Assembly: GCA_026415495.1 (NCBI GenBank)
Contig: JAOAGZ010000004.1
Span: forward strand, 1 to 59,177
Reading direction: 5' to 3'
Length of the DNA stretch: 59,177 nt
DNA from: Eximiradius proteiniborus
GTDB taxonomy: Bacteria; Bacteroidota; Ignavibacteria; Kapaibacteriales; UBA2268
Under the pieces are notes generated by a model that saw only the letters and a list, made by a program, of their open reading frames with translations, was not told the origin of the DNA and ran no database searches. Below are positions 29,261 through 39,911 of the stretch, one piece after another. A program made the position numbers and the translations under genes. The first letter of the stretch is position 1. Each line of letters starts with the position of its first letter.

Positions 29261-32200
29261 TTATTTTTTATCAACTAAATCATTAATACTGGAAACAAGC
29301 GTATCGAAATTAACAGGTTTACTGATATAATCGTTAGCACCGGCAGCAAAGCATCTGTCGCGATCGCCGGGCATTGCAAGTGCAGTAAGAGCGATAATAG
29401 GAATATGTGAAGTATTATGATCATTTTTCAAAATACGAATGGCTTCGATACCATCCATTTTGGGCATTTGAATATCCATCAAAATAATATCAGGTTTGTA
29501 TTCAATAGCCGATTCGATTGCTTCTTTACCATTTCGGGCAACCAGCACTGAATAACCAGCATATTCTAAAAATGCTTCCATAGTTTCAAGGTTTGCTTCG
29601 TTATCCTCAGCCAAGAGGATAAGTATCTTTTCATTTGTCATATCATTTATCTCCGAATCTACAAGTAATTTCGCCTTTTGTTTTTCAAGTTTCAGATCTA
29701 CCTTATTCAATGTTTCATATAAGGTAATAAGTTTATATGGCTTTTGCACATATCCATCTGCCCCATTAGCAATAGCGCGTGTTTTTTCTTTTAATATCGA
29801 AACGATTACAACGGGAATATATTTGTGTTCTTCGTGCAATTTTATGTGCTTTAAATAATCCCAACCTGATTTGTCCCAAAGAAGAACATCAAGGATTACA
29901 ATATCATATTTTTTTTGATAGAGAGTATCTTCAATTTTTTGTTCAAAATCATAGAAATCGGACACAATGCCAAAGCGTTCGAGGTCTTGCCTGAGAAGTT
30001 CTGCATCTTCTTTGGAGCTATTAATAAGAAGAGCATTCTTTATATAAGAAAATTGTTTGTTTAGCAACTCATCGTAATAAGCATCGAAAGCGTTTTTGTT
30101 CTTTATCGGGAGAGTAACAGTAAACTTGCTACCAACTCCGAACTGACTTTCAACGGCAACACTGCCACCCATCATTTCGGTTAATTTAGCGACTAAGGTA
30201 AGTCCTAATCCAGTGCCTTCATATTCACGTGAAAGATTGCTGCTAATTTGAGAAAATGGTTTGAAAAGTTTATTCATATCTTCTTGGCGAATACCAATTC
30301 CAGTATCCCACACTGTGAAATGAATGAGATTATTATCGAGTTCTGCAGAGATAGATAATCCGGCAGAACCACCTTTAGGAGTAAATTTGACAGCGTTGTT
30401 GAGAAGATTAATTAAAACTTGTTTTGTGCGGATTTGGTCTGCATAAATTTCCTTTGGTGTGTCCTGCTGAATATCAAGATGCAGAGAAATATCTTTTTTA
30501 TTAGCCATTTGCCGGATAAAGTTCATAGAAGAATGTGCAATTTGCTCAACAGAACAATCTTCCAAATAGATTTCAAATTTTCCGGCTTCTATTTTGGAAA
30601 TGTCTAAAATATCATTTATTAAATTTAGCAGATGATGACCACTATCGTGAATGGTAGTCAGAGCACGTTGGAAACGATCATTGGAATATATTTCCTGATG
30701 CTTAAGGAGAATTTCCGAGAGCCCGAGAATTGCATTAAGAGGAGTTCGCAGTTCGTGGCTCATATTAGCAAGGAATTCGTCTTTTGTTCGGATTGCACGT
30801 TCGAGCTCTGCGTTGAGGGCACTAAGTTCTTCGGTGCGTTCCATTACACGTTCAGCAAGAAGGCGGCGTTCAAGATTAAGAGCTTCTTCAATTTTTTTCC
30901 GATAAATAACCATTGCAATTTGAGTTGAGACAAACACGAGAATATCTTTTGTAAGTTCATCGAATCTAACATCCTGATTGTAGCTTTTAACTGCGATGAC
31001 ACCAATAGTTTGATTCCCAATTGTTTTCAAAGGCACATCCAGCCAATATTTAGGAATTACGCCCTGTATTTCAATAGTTCGATTTGAAGATAATTCCATC
31101 AGTTTTTCTTCGTCGAGAAGCTGAAAATGCCCGGTATTAATTACATATTCGACTAAACCATTTCCAAATGGATAAGGTCCGCTAAAAGAGGGCTTTGGTG
31201 AATCAATTTCGTCAACAAAATAAGGGAAGTGTATTTCGTTACGTTCAGGATCATAAATCGCAATATAGAAATTACTGGCAAAGATGAGTTGAGAAATAGA
31301 ATGATGAATAAATTTATAAAGATCCTGGAGATTATCAAGATTATACGCTGCTTCGGAAATGCTATAAACAGCTTGCTGTAATTTTTCTGACAATTTGCGT
31401 TGAGAAATATCTTCGGCTGTACCTTCGATAAAAAGAACATTACCGTTTGCATCCCTAACCACTCTTGATTTTTCCAGAACATTAAGAATTGAACCATCTT
31501 TTTTTATCCAGGTGCTTTCAAAAACCTGAACTTCATCGCTCGAAAGAATAGAGTTCAGAAAAGATTGTCTTTCAGATGAGCTGAGAAATCCTTCGAAATT
31601 TAAATTTCGATCTTTTAGTTCATTAATTGAATCAAAACCGAGCATTTTAACAAGAGTTGGATTGGCGAGAATAATTTTGCCATCAAGAGTGGAGCGGTAA
31701 ATTCCAACCGGTACATTATTAAATAAGTTTCGATAAATTTCACGACTGCGTTTGAGTTCTTCTTCAATACGAATACGCTCCTGAATCTCCATCTGGAGTT
31801 TCATTGTTCGTTTTTCGATAATAGATTCAAGTTCGTGGTTTATGCGTTTAATGTCGTCTTCAAGTTTTTTGAATTCAGTAATATCGCGAGCAATACCGAT
31901 TAATCCAATTGGATTTCCTTCCGGGTCGAAAAACGGTGTTTTGATATTGTCTAAAGTATGCAGAGTGTTATCGGAAAAGCGTAGTAACTGTTCCGAGCGA
32001 ACAGTCGTTTTTGTTTCAAAAACGGCTTTATCAAAATCGGTAAAGGCATCAGCTTCATCTTTAGAAAAAAGATCGTAGTCAGTTTTACCGATTATCGCAT
32101 TTTTTGGAAGGTTAAGAAACTTGCAGTAAGCTTCGTTGCAATTAATGTATTTTCCTGAAATATCTTTAACTACAATAAAATCTGGCACATTATCAATTAG

Positions 32201-33580
32201 TTTGGAGAGTAATTCCGACTGCTTTTGAATTTCGAGAGTTCGTTCTAAAACTGTTTGTTCTAATTCGAGATTTGTTTTGGAAAGAATTTTTTCAGCTTCT
32301 TTGAATTGAGTAATATCATTAATAAAAATACAAGCACCTGCAATTTCTTCACCGACTTTGATCGGATAAAGAGAAATTTCGTAATAGATAGATGTATTTT
32401 TTATTAATACATCATATACAAAGGTTGATGAAATTCCTTTATAAGCATTTTCAAATTTATCAAGAATAGCAGGGACATTAATAAAAAGAGAATTCAGATC
32501 ACATTTGGCAGTAACATCGTTGCCTGAAATAAATTTAACAGCATCAATGAAGACTTGATTATATTTTGTTATTGCTTTATGAATATCAAAAAGAGCAATC
32601 CCGATGTGTGAATAATTTATAGCGGTTGAAAGGTTTGCTTCGATTAATTTTTGCTGTTCTTCGGCAATTTTTTTGTATGTAATATCTCTTAAAGTAACAA
32701 AAATCAGGTTGTATCCATCTTTCTGAATTGGTTTTAGATATACTTCTGTATAAATCAACTGGCTATTAGAATTAAGATGCACCCATTCAAAATTATTTAC
32801 ACCTTTAGAGTAAGCTATATCTATCATTAGTTTAGCTTTCTCAACTGAACTTGTGCCATCGGGTTGGAAAGGAGGAGAGAAATCATAAGGATGCTTACCG
32901 ATAATATCGCTTTTGCTTTGCAGACCAAAAATTTTCAATGCTTGCTGATTGCAATCGGTATAAGTATCTCCATTGAGAAAATAAAAGGCATCGGCTGCTT
33001 GTTCGAAGAAAAAAGAATAGAGCTTTTGCTGCTCTTCGATGATTTTTTGATTTTGCTCAACTTCTGTATTATCAATAAATGCCGCATAAAATTCAGTTTG
33101 TTTGTCTCTGATAATTGCTTTGACAACACCAGACAAACTAATGACAGAACCATTAGCAGATTGAATTCTAATATAGCACGGGATAGACTCATTAAAATCG
33201 ATAGCCTCGTTGCAAGAATTAAAGAAGTTGTCAATATAATCTGAGAGAATAAAAGAAGTAATATGCTTTCCAATAATCTGGTGTGTAGGTAATCCAAGAA
33301 CTGTGGAAGTGCTTTTATTAGCAGAGATAATTTTTCCTTCGGAATCAATATTAAAAAAAAGCACAGGAGAACTATCGTAAAGGAATTTATACCAGTCGCG
33401 GGAAACATCTAGTTCGTGTCTGATTAGATTTAACTCATTATTTCTAATGGAAATATCAATAAGATAATTTTTAATTTCTTCAAAGTCTGGTTCAATTTCT
33501 TTGGCGACTTTCTGACAATCAGGGCAGGATACGCTGCGCATTTTCTTTAAAATATTTTCTATAGTAGAAAAAGCATCCAT
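29261..33580 (-). CDS. hybrid sensor histidine kinase (about 5 PAS, GAF, HisKA, HATPase, two receivers)
   Basis: MSHELRTPLNAILGLSEIL, GTGLGLTLVAKLTEMMGG, receiver motifs VILDVLL and IILMDIQMPKMDG; repeated PAS-type segments ending in DIT or DIS. Confidence 0.93.
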   Translation of the reverse strand: MDAFSTIENILKKMRSVSCPDCQKVAKEIEPDFEEIKNYLIDISIRNNELNLIRHELDVSRDWYKFLYDSSPVLFFNIDSEGKIISANKSTSTVLGLPTHQIIGKHITSFILSDYIDNFFNSCNEAIDFNESIPCYIRIQSANGSVISLSGVVKAIIRDKQTEFYAAFIDNTEVEQNQKIIEEQQKLYSFFFEQAADAFYFLNGDTYTDCNQQALKIFGLQSKSDIIGKHPYDFSPPFQPDGTSSVEKAKLMIDIAYSKGVNNFEWVHLNSNSQLIYTEVYLKPIQKDGYNLIFVTLRDITYKKIAEEQQKLIEANLSTAINYSHIGIALFDIHKAITKYNQVFIDAVKFISGNDVTAKCDLNSLFINVPAILDKFENAYKGISSTFVYDVLIKNTSIYYEISLYPIKVGEEIAGACIFINDITQFKEAEKILSKTNLELEQTVLERTLEIQKQSELLSKLIDNVPDFIVVKDISGKYINCNEAYCKFLNLPKNAIIGKTDYDLFSKDEADAFTDFDKAVFETKTTVRSEQLLRFSDNTLHTLDNIKTPFFDPEGNPIGLIGIARDITEFKKLEDDIKRINHELESIIEKRTMKLQMEIQERIRIEEELKRSREIYRNLFNNVPVGIYRSTLDGKIILANPTLVKMLGFDSINELKDRNLNFEGFLSSSERQSFLNSILSSDEVQVFESTWIKKDGSILNVLEKSRVVRDANGNVLFIEGTAEDISQRKLSEKLQQAVYSISEAAYNLDNLQDLYKFIHHSISQLIFASNFYIAIYDPERNEIHFPYFVDEIDSPKPSFSGPYPFGNGLVEYVINTGHFQLLDEEKLMELSSNRTIEIQGVIPKYWLDVPLKTIGNQTIGVIAVKSYNQDVRFDELTKDILVFVSTQIAMVIYRKKIEEALNLERRLLAERVMERTEELSALNAELERAIRTKDEFLANMSHELRTPLNAILGLSEILLKHQEIYSNDRFQRALTTIHDSGHHLLNLINDILDISKIEAGKFEIYLEDCSVEQIAHSSMNFIRQMANKKDISLHLDIQQDTPKEIYADQIRTKQVLINLLNNAVKFTPKGGSAGLSISAELDNNLIHFTVWDTGIGIRQEDMNKLFKPFSQISSNLSREYEGTGLGLTLVAKLTEMMGGSVAVESQFGVGSKFTVTLPIKNKNAFDAYYDELLNKQFSYIKNALLINSSKEDAELLRQDLERFGIVSDFYDFEQKIEDTLYQKKYDIVILDVLLWDKSGWDYLKHIKLHEEHKYIPVVIVSILKEKTRAIANGADGYVQKPYKLITLYETLNKVDLKLEKQKAKLLVDSEINDMTNEKILILLAEDNEANLETMEAFLEYAGYSVLVARNGKEAIESAIEYKPDIILMDIQMPKMDGIEAIRILKNDHNTSHIPIIALTALAMPGDRDRCFAAGANDYISKPVNFDTLVSSINDLVDKK

Positions 33581-33670
33581 AATAATTAAAAACTAATAAT
33601 AAACTCATATAAATATATACAAAAAAACTAAAAATTCAATACGTGAAAATACTGAAATTTTATAATAATG

Positions 33671-33698
33671 AAAAAGGCTGCCTATGAGAGACAGCCTT
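33671..33698 (-). terminator. Rho-independent terminator
   Basis: Minus strand: aaggctg-loop-cagccttttt. Confidence 0.75.
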
Positions 33699-33716
33699 GC
33701 GATAAGCATTGGAAGA

Positions 33717-35420
33717 TTATTCGCAACCAAGAGCTTTAATATTGTCGCGAGCAGTTTTATTATTAGGATTAATTTTCAGAACAAGTTTATAATTTCTGCA
33801 GGCTGCTTCATTTTGACCTTGTCCGTGGAACGCAACTGCAGTAAACAAGGCAGCAAATTCATTTTCAGGCATAGCAGTAAGCCATTCTTTACCAATTTTT
33901 TCGAGGTCTTTATATTTTTTCTGTTCGAGTTTCATTTGAGCAAGTTTAGCAAAAGCCTGATTGAGCTCCGACTTATATTTTTCAACGTCAGAGGTACCGG
34001 TGGAAATAGCACGGGAGAACATTTCTTCTGCTTTTACGTTATCATTCAGGTTGGCATAAACATCGCCCAAATAAATCATTGACCACAAGAAAGCAGGGTT
34101 GAGCTCGATTGCTTTTTGGAGAGGTGCAATCGCCTGCTGAGAGTTGCCATCGAAGAAGTAGCTTAATCCAATGAAATAATGAATAAGATAATTATTATCA
34201 TCGTTGCAAGCGTTTGTTGCTAATCTTTTATTTAAAATTTCGATAGATTCCTTATATCGTTTCATTTTATTAAGTGAGGTGCCAAGGACATACATTAACT
34301 GGCAGTTCTCAGTTGGGTTCATTTCAATTGCTTGTTTCCATTTTTCAACTGCAATGTTGGTGTCGCCGGCAAACAAAGCAGCCTGTCCCCAACGGCGAAC
34401 ATCTTCCATTTGAAGAGATACGGAAGCACTCAATTCTTCGAAAGTTTTTTCAGACTGTGCATAGTCGCCTTCTGAAAGGTAGCATCTTGCAAGAAGCAAT
34501 TTGGCACGAGCAGCGGCGGTATCAATTTCATTTGCAACTATGCGAAGGTGGGAACGAGCAGAATCGCAGCGACCGAGTTCATACAATGATTGAGCCAGAT
34601 ACCAACGACCAAGTGAACCGCTTGGACGCAACTGAATATAGTTATTAAGAGATTGTGCAGCCTGAACATAATTTTTAGAGAAGAAGAAAAGTTTGCCTTG
34701 TTCGAACCAAGCACGAGCATTTTTGGGATCTTTCTGAGTTAGAGTGTTCCATTCCTGCAATGAACGGGTAAAATAGAGATTTGCTAAATCAGGATTAGCT
34801 TCATTTTCGCGGATACCAAGCCAATAATAAGATTGGGCAAGTTTCATTCTTGCTTCGTTCAAATCAGGGTTGATGGAAAGAGCGGCTTCGTAACTATCTT
34901 TCGATAGTTCATACACTCTTTGCTGATAGTAAATATCTCCACGTTTAATGTTTGCTTCGACGTTATTTTTGTCCATATCAAGGACACGAGCAACGGCAAG
35001 TTCAGCCTGGCTTAGTGAGTCTGCTCTAAGATAAACATCAACAAGAAGCAGCCAGTTGCTTATTTCTTTTTTTTCGTCGATTGTGAGTTTTCTTAAAATT
35101 TTAACTGCTTCTGAATGATAAGAATTTATAGAAAGAGTGTTAGCTAATTTTCTAAGAACGGGAGGCTTGCTTGAAATTTTTTCAGCCTGGCGAATTACTT
35201 CCAATGCTTTATCGTTTCGACCGAGTTCGAGATAAACATCGTTGCAAAGCAAGTGAAGATCTAAATCTTTAGGGTTTTCTGCAAGAGCAGCCGGGATAAA
35301 ACTTTCTGCTAATTCATAATTTTTCTCATTCAAAGCCGACAAGAAATTTTGCTTGGCTTGCTGAGCATAAGAGAAAGAGAAGCTGAACAAAAGCAGCACA
35401 AAAAATAATTTGAATTTCAT
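33717..35420 (-). CDS. tetratricopeptide repeat protein
   Basis: Signal peptide and multiple TPR units (e.g. GDIYYQQRVYELSKDSYEAALSINPDLNEARMKLAQSYY). Confidence 0.92.
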   Translation of the reverse strand: MKFKLFFVLLLFSFSFSYAQQAKQNFLSALNEKNYELAESFIPAALAENPKDLDLHLLCNDVYLELGRNDKALEVIRQAEKISSKPPVLRKLANTLSINSYHSEAVKILRKLTIDEKKEISNWLLLVDVYLRADSLSQAELAVARVLDMDKNNVEANIKRGDIYYQQRVYELSKDSYEAALSINPDLNEARMKLAQSYYWLGIRENEANPDLANLYFTRSLQEWNTLTQKDPKNARAWFEQGKLFFFSKNYVQAAQSLNNYIQLRPSGSLGRWYLAQSLYELGRCDSARSHLRIVANEIDTAAARAKLLLARCYLSEGDYAQSEKTFEELSASVSLQMEDVRRWGQAALFAGDTNIAVEKWKQAIEMNPTENCQLMYVLGTSLNKMKRYKESIEILNKRLATNACNDDNNYLIHYFIGLSYFFDGNSQQAIAPLQKAIELNPAFLWSMIYLGDVYANLNDNVKAEEMFSRAISTGTSDVEKYKSELNQAFAKLAQMKLEQKKYKDLEKIGKEWLTAMPENEFAALFTAVAFHGQGQNEAACRNYKLVLKINPNNKTARDNIKALGCE

Positions 35421-35421
35421 A

Positions 35422-36351
35422 TTAATCCTCTTTTATTAAATTAAATCTTGCGAATTTCGGAACAACACCAGCATCTTTCAGGTATTTTGTCGATGAAGCC
35501 TCGCGGGAAAGATGCATAGCAAACCAGAAAGGCAAATCTTTGAAATTATTCAAGAAAAGTGCTTTATAAGTTACGATATATGGATATAAACCTTGCACAA
35601 TATAAGCCTGATGAACAGGTTTCGGAGTAATGTATTTTCCAGTGGTATCAGTATATCCAACAGGTATTGGCTTGAAATCTAAATTTCTGTGAATATGTGA
35701 TAAATAAGCAATTCCGATAGCATTGGAGTTTGTTTTGACAAAGTTAAGCAAGGAATCAACAGTAGAAAACAATTGCAAACGTCTTTGTATAGGTTTATTA
35801 CGAACGACTAATTTATTTATGTTTGCAAAAACGGATGAGTTTTGTTCTAAGGTTGCGAAAATTGGTTCATCTTTTAGAGATGGGAAGTAAGATTTCAGAG
35901 TTTTGCTTTTATCAGTAAGAACATTGAATATTTGTTCAGAATTGAGAGTATCCATAGAAGAGTTGATTTGAGTAAAGAAACATAAAGCATCGTCTGCAAT
36001 TTCTTCGTAATTGTGTTTAGCTACTTTGTAAACGCTCATAAGAGAATCCTCGTCCCGAAGATAATCTCTCGCAATGATGATAACCCGAGCTTCGCCTGCG
36101 AGAAGCTTCGCCATTGCCTCGCGAGCTGAAACAGAATTAACAGTAAGATTGACGTCAGGATAAGCCTTACGATAAGAAGCAAAGAGAGTATCGAATAGTT
36201 TAGTTAATGTATTATCGCAGTAGGCGGTAATTTTGCCACTTGTCATTGATTCACGTTGAGTAGCCTTGTTGTCAGATTTTTCGTTACAGGAGACAAGAAA
36301 GAGAAGCAACAAAATTGCTGCAAACAAAATATTTTTAGTTCTCATTCTCAT
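35422..36351 (-). CDS. PstS-like substrate-binding lipoprotein
   Basis: Lipobox LFLVSC; ITAYCDNTLTKLFDTLFASYRKAYPDVNLTVNSVSAREAMAKLLAGEARVIIIAR typical of PstS-family folds; start taken at an internal Met. Confidence 0.8.
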   Translation of the reverse strand: MRMRTKNILFAAILLLLFLVSCNEKSDNKATQRESMTSGKITAYCDNTLTKLFDTLFASYRKAYPDVNLTVNSVSAREAMAKLLAGEARVIIIARDYLRDEDSLMSVYKVAKHNYEEIADDALCFFTQINSSMDTLNSEQIFNVLTDKSKTLKSYFPSLKDEPIFATLEQNSSVFANINKLVVRNKPIQRRLQLFSTVDSLLNFVKTNSNAIGIAYLSHIHRNLDFKPIPVGYTDTTGKYITPKPVHQAYIVQGLYPYIVTYKALFLNNFKDLPFWFAMHLSREASSTKYLKDAGVVPKFARFNLIKED

Positions 36352-36565
36352 TGTCGTCCTCATTAATATTAAAATTGTATCTTTCAAGTTGTGTTCTATA
36401 CATTATTAGACGATATACACCAAAAAGAGTTACTACAATCCCCATTACGATAATTAAGGTGCTATCGTGTAGTTCGTTTTTATACCAAATACCATAAATT
36501 ATAAAGGCAATACCCAATATTATCATTAAAATACGAACGCTGTAATTTACAAATTTTGAAAACAT
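36335..36565 (-). CDS. small two-TM membrane protein
   Basis: 76 aa with two hydrophobic segments, overlapping the next gene start in operon arrangement. Confidence 0.6.
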   Translation of the reverse strand: MFSKFVNYSVRILMIILGIAFIIYGIWYKNELHDSTLIIVMGIVVTLFGVYRLIMYRTQLERYNFNINEDDNENEN

Positions 36566-36743
36566 AGAATATCCGCATTTTTATAACTTACAAATTTATC
36601 AAATTTTTATTAATAATAAATTAAGTAAAGCGAAAAAATTATAATGTATGAATAAATGAACAAAAATTAAATCATTTTTCATAATCAGATATTCAACAGA
36701 AAGCAACTGAATTAAATATATTTATTTATTATTCCTTTTTTTA

Positions 36744-36751
36744 TAAATTTG
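36744..36751 (+). promoter_or_regulatory. putative -7 element TAAATTTG
   Basis: Matches TAnnTTTG upstream of the SLBB gene; no clear -33 box. Confidence 0.3.
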
Positions 36752-36769
36752 TAAAATTATCTAACTATT

Positions 36770-38425
36770 ATGCAGTGCAATATGAAAAAAACGATTTGCA
36801 CAAGTATTATATACTATTTGATTTTTGTCTTCGCTAACTGTATTTCAACAGCACAAATTGATTATAGCATATATCGTTTGCCAAAAGACGAATTCAGTGA
36901 TTCACTTGCAAAGGAGATGGCTTTTTCTTCTCTTAAATCGGCAACCGGATTATTAGAAAAAGAGATTGAGCCGGACAAGTATATTTTAGGACAAGGCGAT
37001 GAATTAGCAATTTCAATCATTTCTGCAAAACCTAAGCATTTTGAGATAAGTATATCTCCAGAGGGAGCTCTGCTAATTCCCGGTATAGGCAAAGTTGATT
37101 TGAAAGGGAAAACATTAACACAAGCAATTTCATTAATTGAGGAATTAATAAGAAAACGGCTAAATCCAGCGGAAATACATATTTCTTTGCAGAAGATACG
37201 ACAGTTTAAAGTGAGCGTAAGCGGACTGGTTGTGCGGAACGGTATTTATCCTGCGACACCGGCAGATAGAGTGTCTGAAGTGATAGACAAAGCAGGTGGA
37301 TTGCGCCGGGAATCTTCCTGGAGAAATATCATATTACTGAGAAGCAATGGCGAGCAAAAAAATGTAGATTTAATGAAATTTTATTTTCTTGGCGATGAAG
37401 AAGCTAATCCTTATGTGCTTGGAGGAGATAAGATAATTGTACCGGAAATAAATGAAAAAACAATAATTGGATTGTATGGTGATGTTGTCAATAGTGGATT
37501 ATTTGAATATCGTGAGGGGGATAGCTTATCAACATTATTGAAGTTTGGGCTTGGATTTACAGAATCAGCTTTTCTTGACTCTGTAGAATATTATTCTGCT
37601 CAAAGAACAGGCTTTCAAGTGAGTTTTCTAGATTTATCATACTTAAAAAATCAAAAATTAAGCACTGAAAAAATAAAGAATGATTTTCCTTTGAATTCGG
37701 GAGATAGAATTTTTGTAAGGAGCATACCTAAATGGAGGAAATTGCATTATGTTGTAATCAAGGGAGAGGTAAATTTTCCGGGTTACTATGCAATAGAAGA
37801 GAAAAAAGACAGAGTAACTGATTTGATAAAGAGAGCCGGCGGTTTTACAGATGAAGCAGCAGTTGAGTTTGTAGAATACATAAGTCAGTATGAATTAGAA
37901 AAACCTGATTTAGAAATGGAAAGATTAAGCAGAGTGCTACCATCAGAAATGTCGGAAAGCGAATTTAGATACTTTCAATCAAGGAAAACCGAAAGAAAGG
38001 GAGTAATTTCGATAGATTTTCGGAAAATAATGAATAATCCGAATACACCTGACAATTTTTATTTAACGCATAGGGATTCAATTGTAGTTCCATCGATTAA
38101 GAAATTTGTAAATGTTCAAGGACGAGTAGCTAAGCCTGGTTTGATAGCATTTCGTCCGGGTGCAGACTATTTGGATTACATTGAGTTGGCGGGTGGATTT
38201 GGATACAGAGCAGACGAAAGCGAAACAATGATTAATAAACACAGCGGTGGGTTATTTCGTGCAAAGAAACGTGATTACGTTATTGAACCCGGCGATGTAA
38301 TACTCGTGCCACCTGAGAGAGAATTAACGTTTATGGAGGCGTTTACTAAAGGACTGACAATAGCAACGCAAATTCTGACAATTGCCGGGGTTGCACTTGC
38401 ATTTTCAAATATAAATAAGAAATAA
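36770..38425 (+). CDS. polysaccharide export protein, SLBB domains (Wza-like)
   Basis: YILGQGDELAISI...ISPEGALLIPGIGKVDLKGKTL; repeated SLBB segments (VKGEVNFPGYYAI, VQGRVAKPGLIAF). Confidence 0.9.
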   Translation: MQCNMKKTICTSIIYYLIFVFANCISTAQIDYSIYRLPKDEFSDSLAKEMAFSSLKSATGLLEKEIEPDKYILGQGDELAISIISAKPKHFEISISPEGALLIPGIGKVDLKGKTLTQAISLIEELIRKRLNPAEIHISLQKIRQFKVSVSGLVVRNGIYPATPADRVSEVIDKAGGLRRESSWRNIILLRSNGEQKNVDLMKFYFLGDEEANPYVLGGDKIIVPEINEKTIIGLYGDVVNSGLFEYREGDSLSTLLKFGLGFTESAFLDSVEYYSAQRTGFQVSFLDLSYLKNQKLSTEKIKNDFPLNSGDRIFVRSIPKWRKLHYVVIKGEVNFPGYYAIEEKKDRVTDLIKRAGGFTDEAAVEFVEYISQYELEKPDLEMERLSRVLPSEMSESEFRYFQSRKTERKGVISIDFRKIMNNPNTPDNFYLTHRDSIVVPSIKKFVNVQGRVAKPGLIAFRPGADYLDYIELAGGFGYRADESETMINKHSGGLFRAKKRDYVIEPGDVILVPPERELTFMEAFTKGLTIATQILTIAGVALAFSNINKK

Positions 38426-39631
38426 ATGAAAGAGACAGAAACAAAAATAGAAAGTATTGGGATAAGCAAATTTATCGAGATATACAGAAAACACTCGAAA
38501 AGAATTTGGATAATTGTGGCTATTGCTTGTGTGGTTACATTTATTTTTTCGCTAATAATGCCACACACATACAGGACATATACAACGGTTATGCCACCAA
38601 AACAAGGCGAAAACACCGGCTTATCAGGAATTCTGCAAAATTTTGCCGGGGGATTGCCTTCGGGACTCTCAATTCCGGGAAGTTCGAATAATCAATCATT
38701 AGTATTAGCTGATATATTAAGAAGCAGAGCAATAACTGAGCATCTGATAAAAGAGCTTCATCTAAAGAAATATCCACAATACAATGGAATGACACACAAT
38801 GAATTAATTGAGTATTTGCAGGAAAATTTCAAAGTTGATGTAGAAAAAACAGGGCTTATTGTATTCCAAACATCTGCAAAGACGTGTTTTTTCCCATCAT
38901 CGCGGGAAAAGCAAGAAACGAAACAATTAGCAAAGAATCTTGCAGATGAAGCAGTAAAAGGATTAGATATTATCGTTCGCTCGAAGAACACATCGGCAGC
39001 AAAAAAATCAAGGATGTACATAGAGAAAGAATTAGCAAAATATAGAGGAAAGTCTGATTCAATAGACAATATACTTGAGAATTTTCAAAGAACCAACAGG
39101 GTTCTTAAAATTGATGACCAAACACAGGCACTTGTGAAACAAGCAATTGAAGTAGGTTTGCAATTGGCAAAAGCTGAAATGGAGCTTAACGTAGCAAAAA
39201 ATGAACTAAGCAAAGACAATCCATATTTAATACAGCAACAAAATATAGTAAATCAGCTACGTAAGCAATATAATGCAGTGCAAAGTGGTGGACTGACAGG
39301 CTCTGATGGTTTTTCGATCCCTTTTGATAAAATACCAAGTCTTGCAAGAGAATACGCAAATTTATATAGAGATAAAAAAATTGTCGAGCAGATTATTATG
39401 TATCTTGAAACGCAGCGTCATCAGGAAGCTATACAAGAAAATCGTGATGTTCCAACTGTTGAAGTGCTCGATAAAGCCTATATACCGGATTATCAAAGTT
39501 CTCCAAACAAAAAATTAATGGTGTTGCTGTCCTTTGTGCTTTCTTTTATGTTAGCTCTAATGTATTTTACATTAAAAGAGTTCAGGAATTTTTACAAAAA
39601 AGTAGAGAAGGGAAATGAGCCTGATCAATAA
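38426..39631 (+). CDS. Wzz/GumC-type chain length determinant protein
   Basis: Two terminal TM helices, coiled-coil centre, proline-rich segment before the C-terminal TM (VLDKAYIPDYQSSPNKKLMVLLSFVLSFMLAL). Confidence 0.85.
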   Translation: MKETETKIESIGISKFIEIYRKHSKRIWIIVAIACVVTFIFSLIMPHTYRTYTTVMPPKQGENTGLSGILQNFAGGLPSGLSIPGSSNNQSLVLADILRSRAITEHLIKELHLKKYPQYNGMTHNELIEYLQENFKVDVEKTGLIVFQTSAKTCFFPSSREKQETKQLAKNLADEAVKGLDIIVRSKNTSAAKKSRMYIEKELAKYRGKSDSIDNILENFQRTNRVLKIDDQTQALVKQAIEVGLQLAKAEMELNVAKNELSKDNPYLIQQQNIVNQLRKQYNAVQSGGLTGSDGFSIPFDKIPSLAREYANLYRDKKIVEQIIMYLETQRHQEAIQENRDVPTVEVLDKAYIPDYQSSPNKKLMVLLSFVLSFMLALMYFTLKEFRNFYKKVEKGNEPDQ

Positions 39632-39911
39632 AATAAAATCTAACAGATGGAAAACATTTGGACTTGTTGTATTATCAGCGATAATAACCATAACATATAT
39701 TGATAATGTATTTAAAGTGAATAGTTTGCTATCGGAGATACAGAATCTTGAGAAGCAGTATGATGAGATTCGGACGTCCAATCAAGTATTAATAACAAAA
39801 ATAATTGAACTTGAAAGCGTTTCGAGAATTACAACGATTGCAGAAGAGAAATTAGGAATGATAAAACCAACGAAAGTGCCTCAAAAAATTAAATTGAAAA
39901 ATGAAGAATAG
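39615..39911 (+). CDS. FtsL-like cell division protein
   Basis: Short bitopic protein with TM then coiled coil, directly upstream of a class B PBP. Confidence 0.65.
   Translation: MSLINKIKSNRWKTFGLVVLSAIITITYIDNVFKVNSLLSEIQNLEKQYDEIRTSNQVLITKIIELESVSRITTIAEEKLGMIKPTKVPQKIKLKNEE

Noticed and set aside
32864-33408. Plus- and minus-strand ORFs inside the hybrid kinase
   Set aside because: Overlap the well-supported 1439-aa kinase frame in other frames; no independent support
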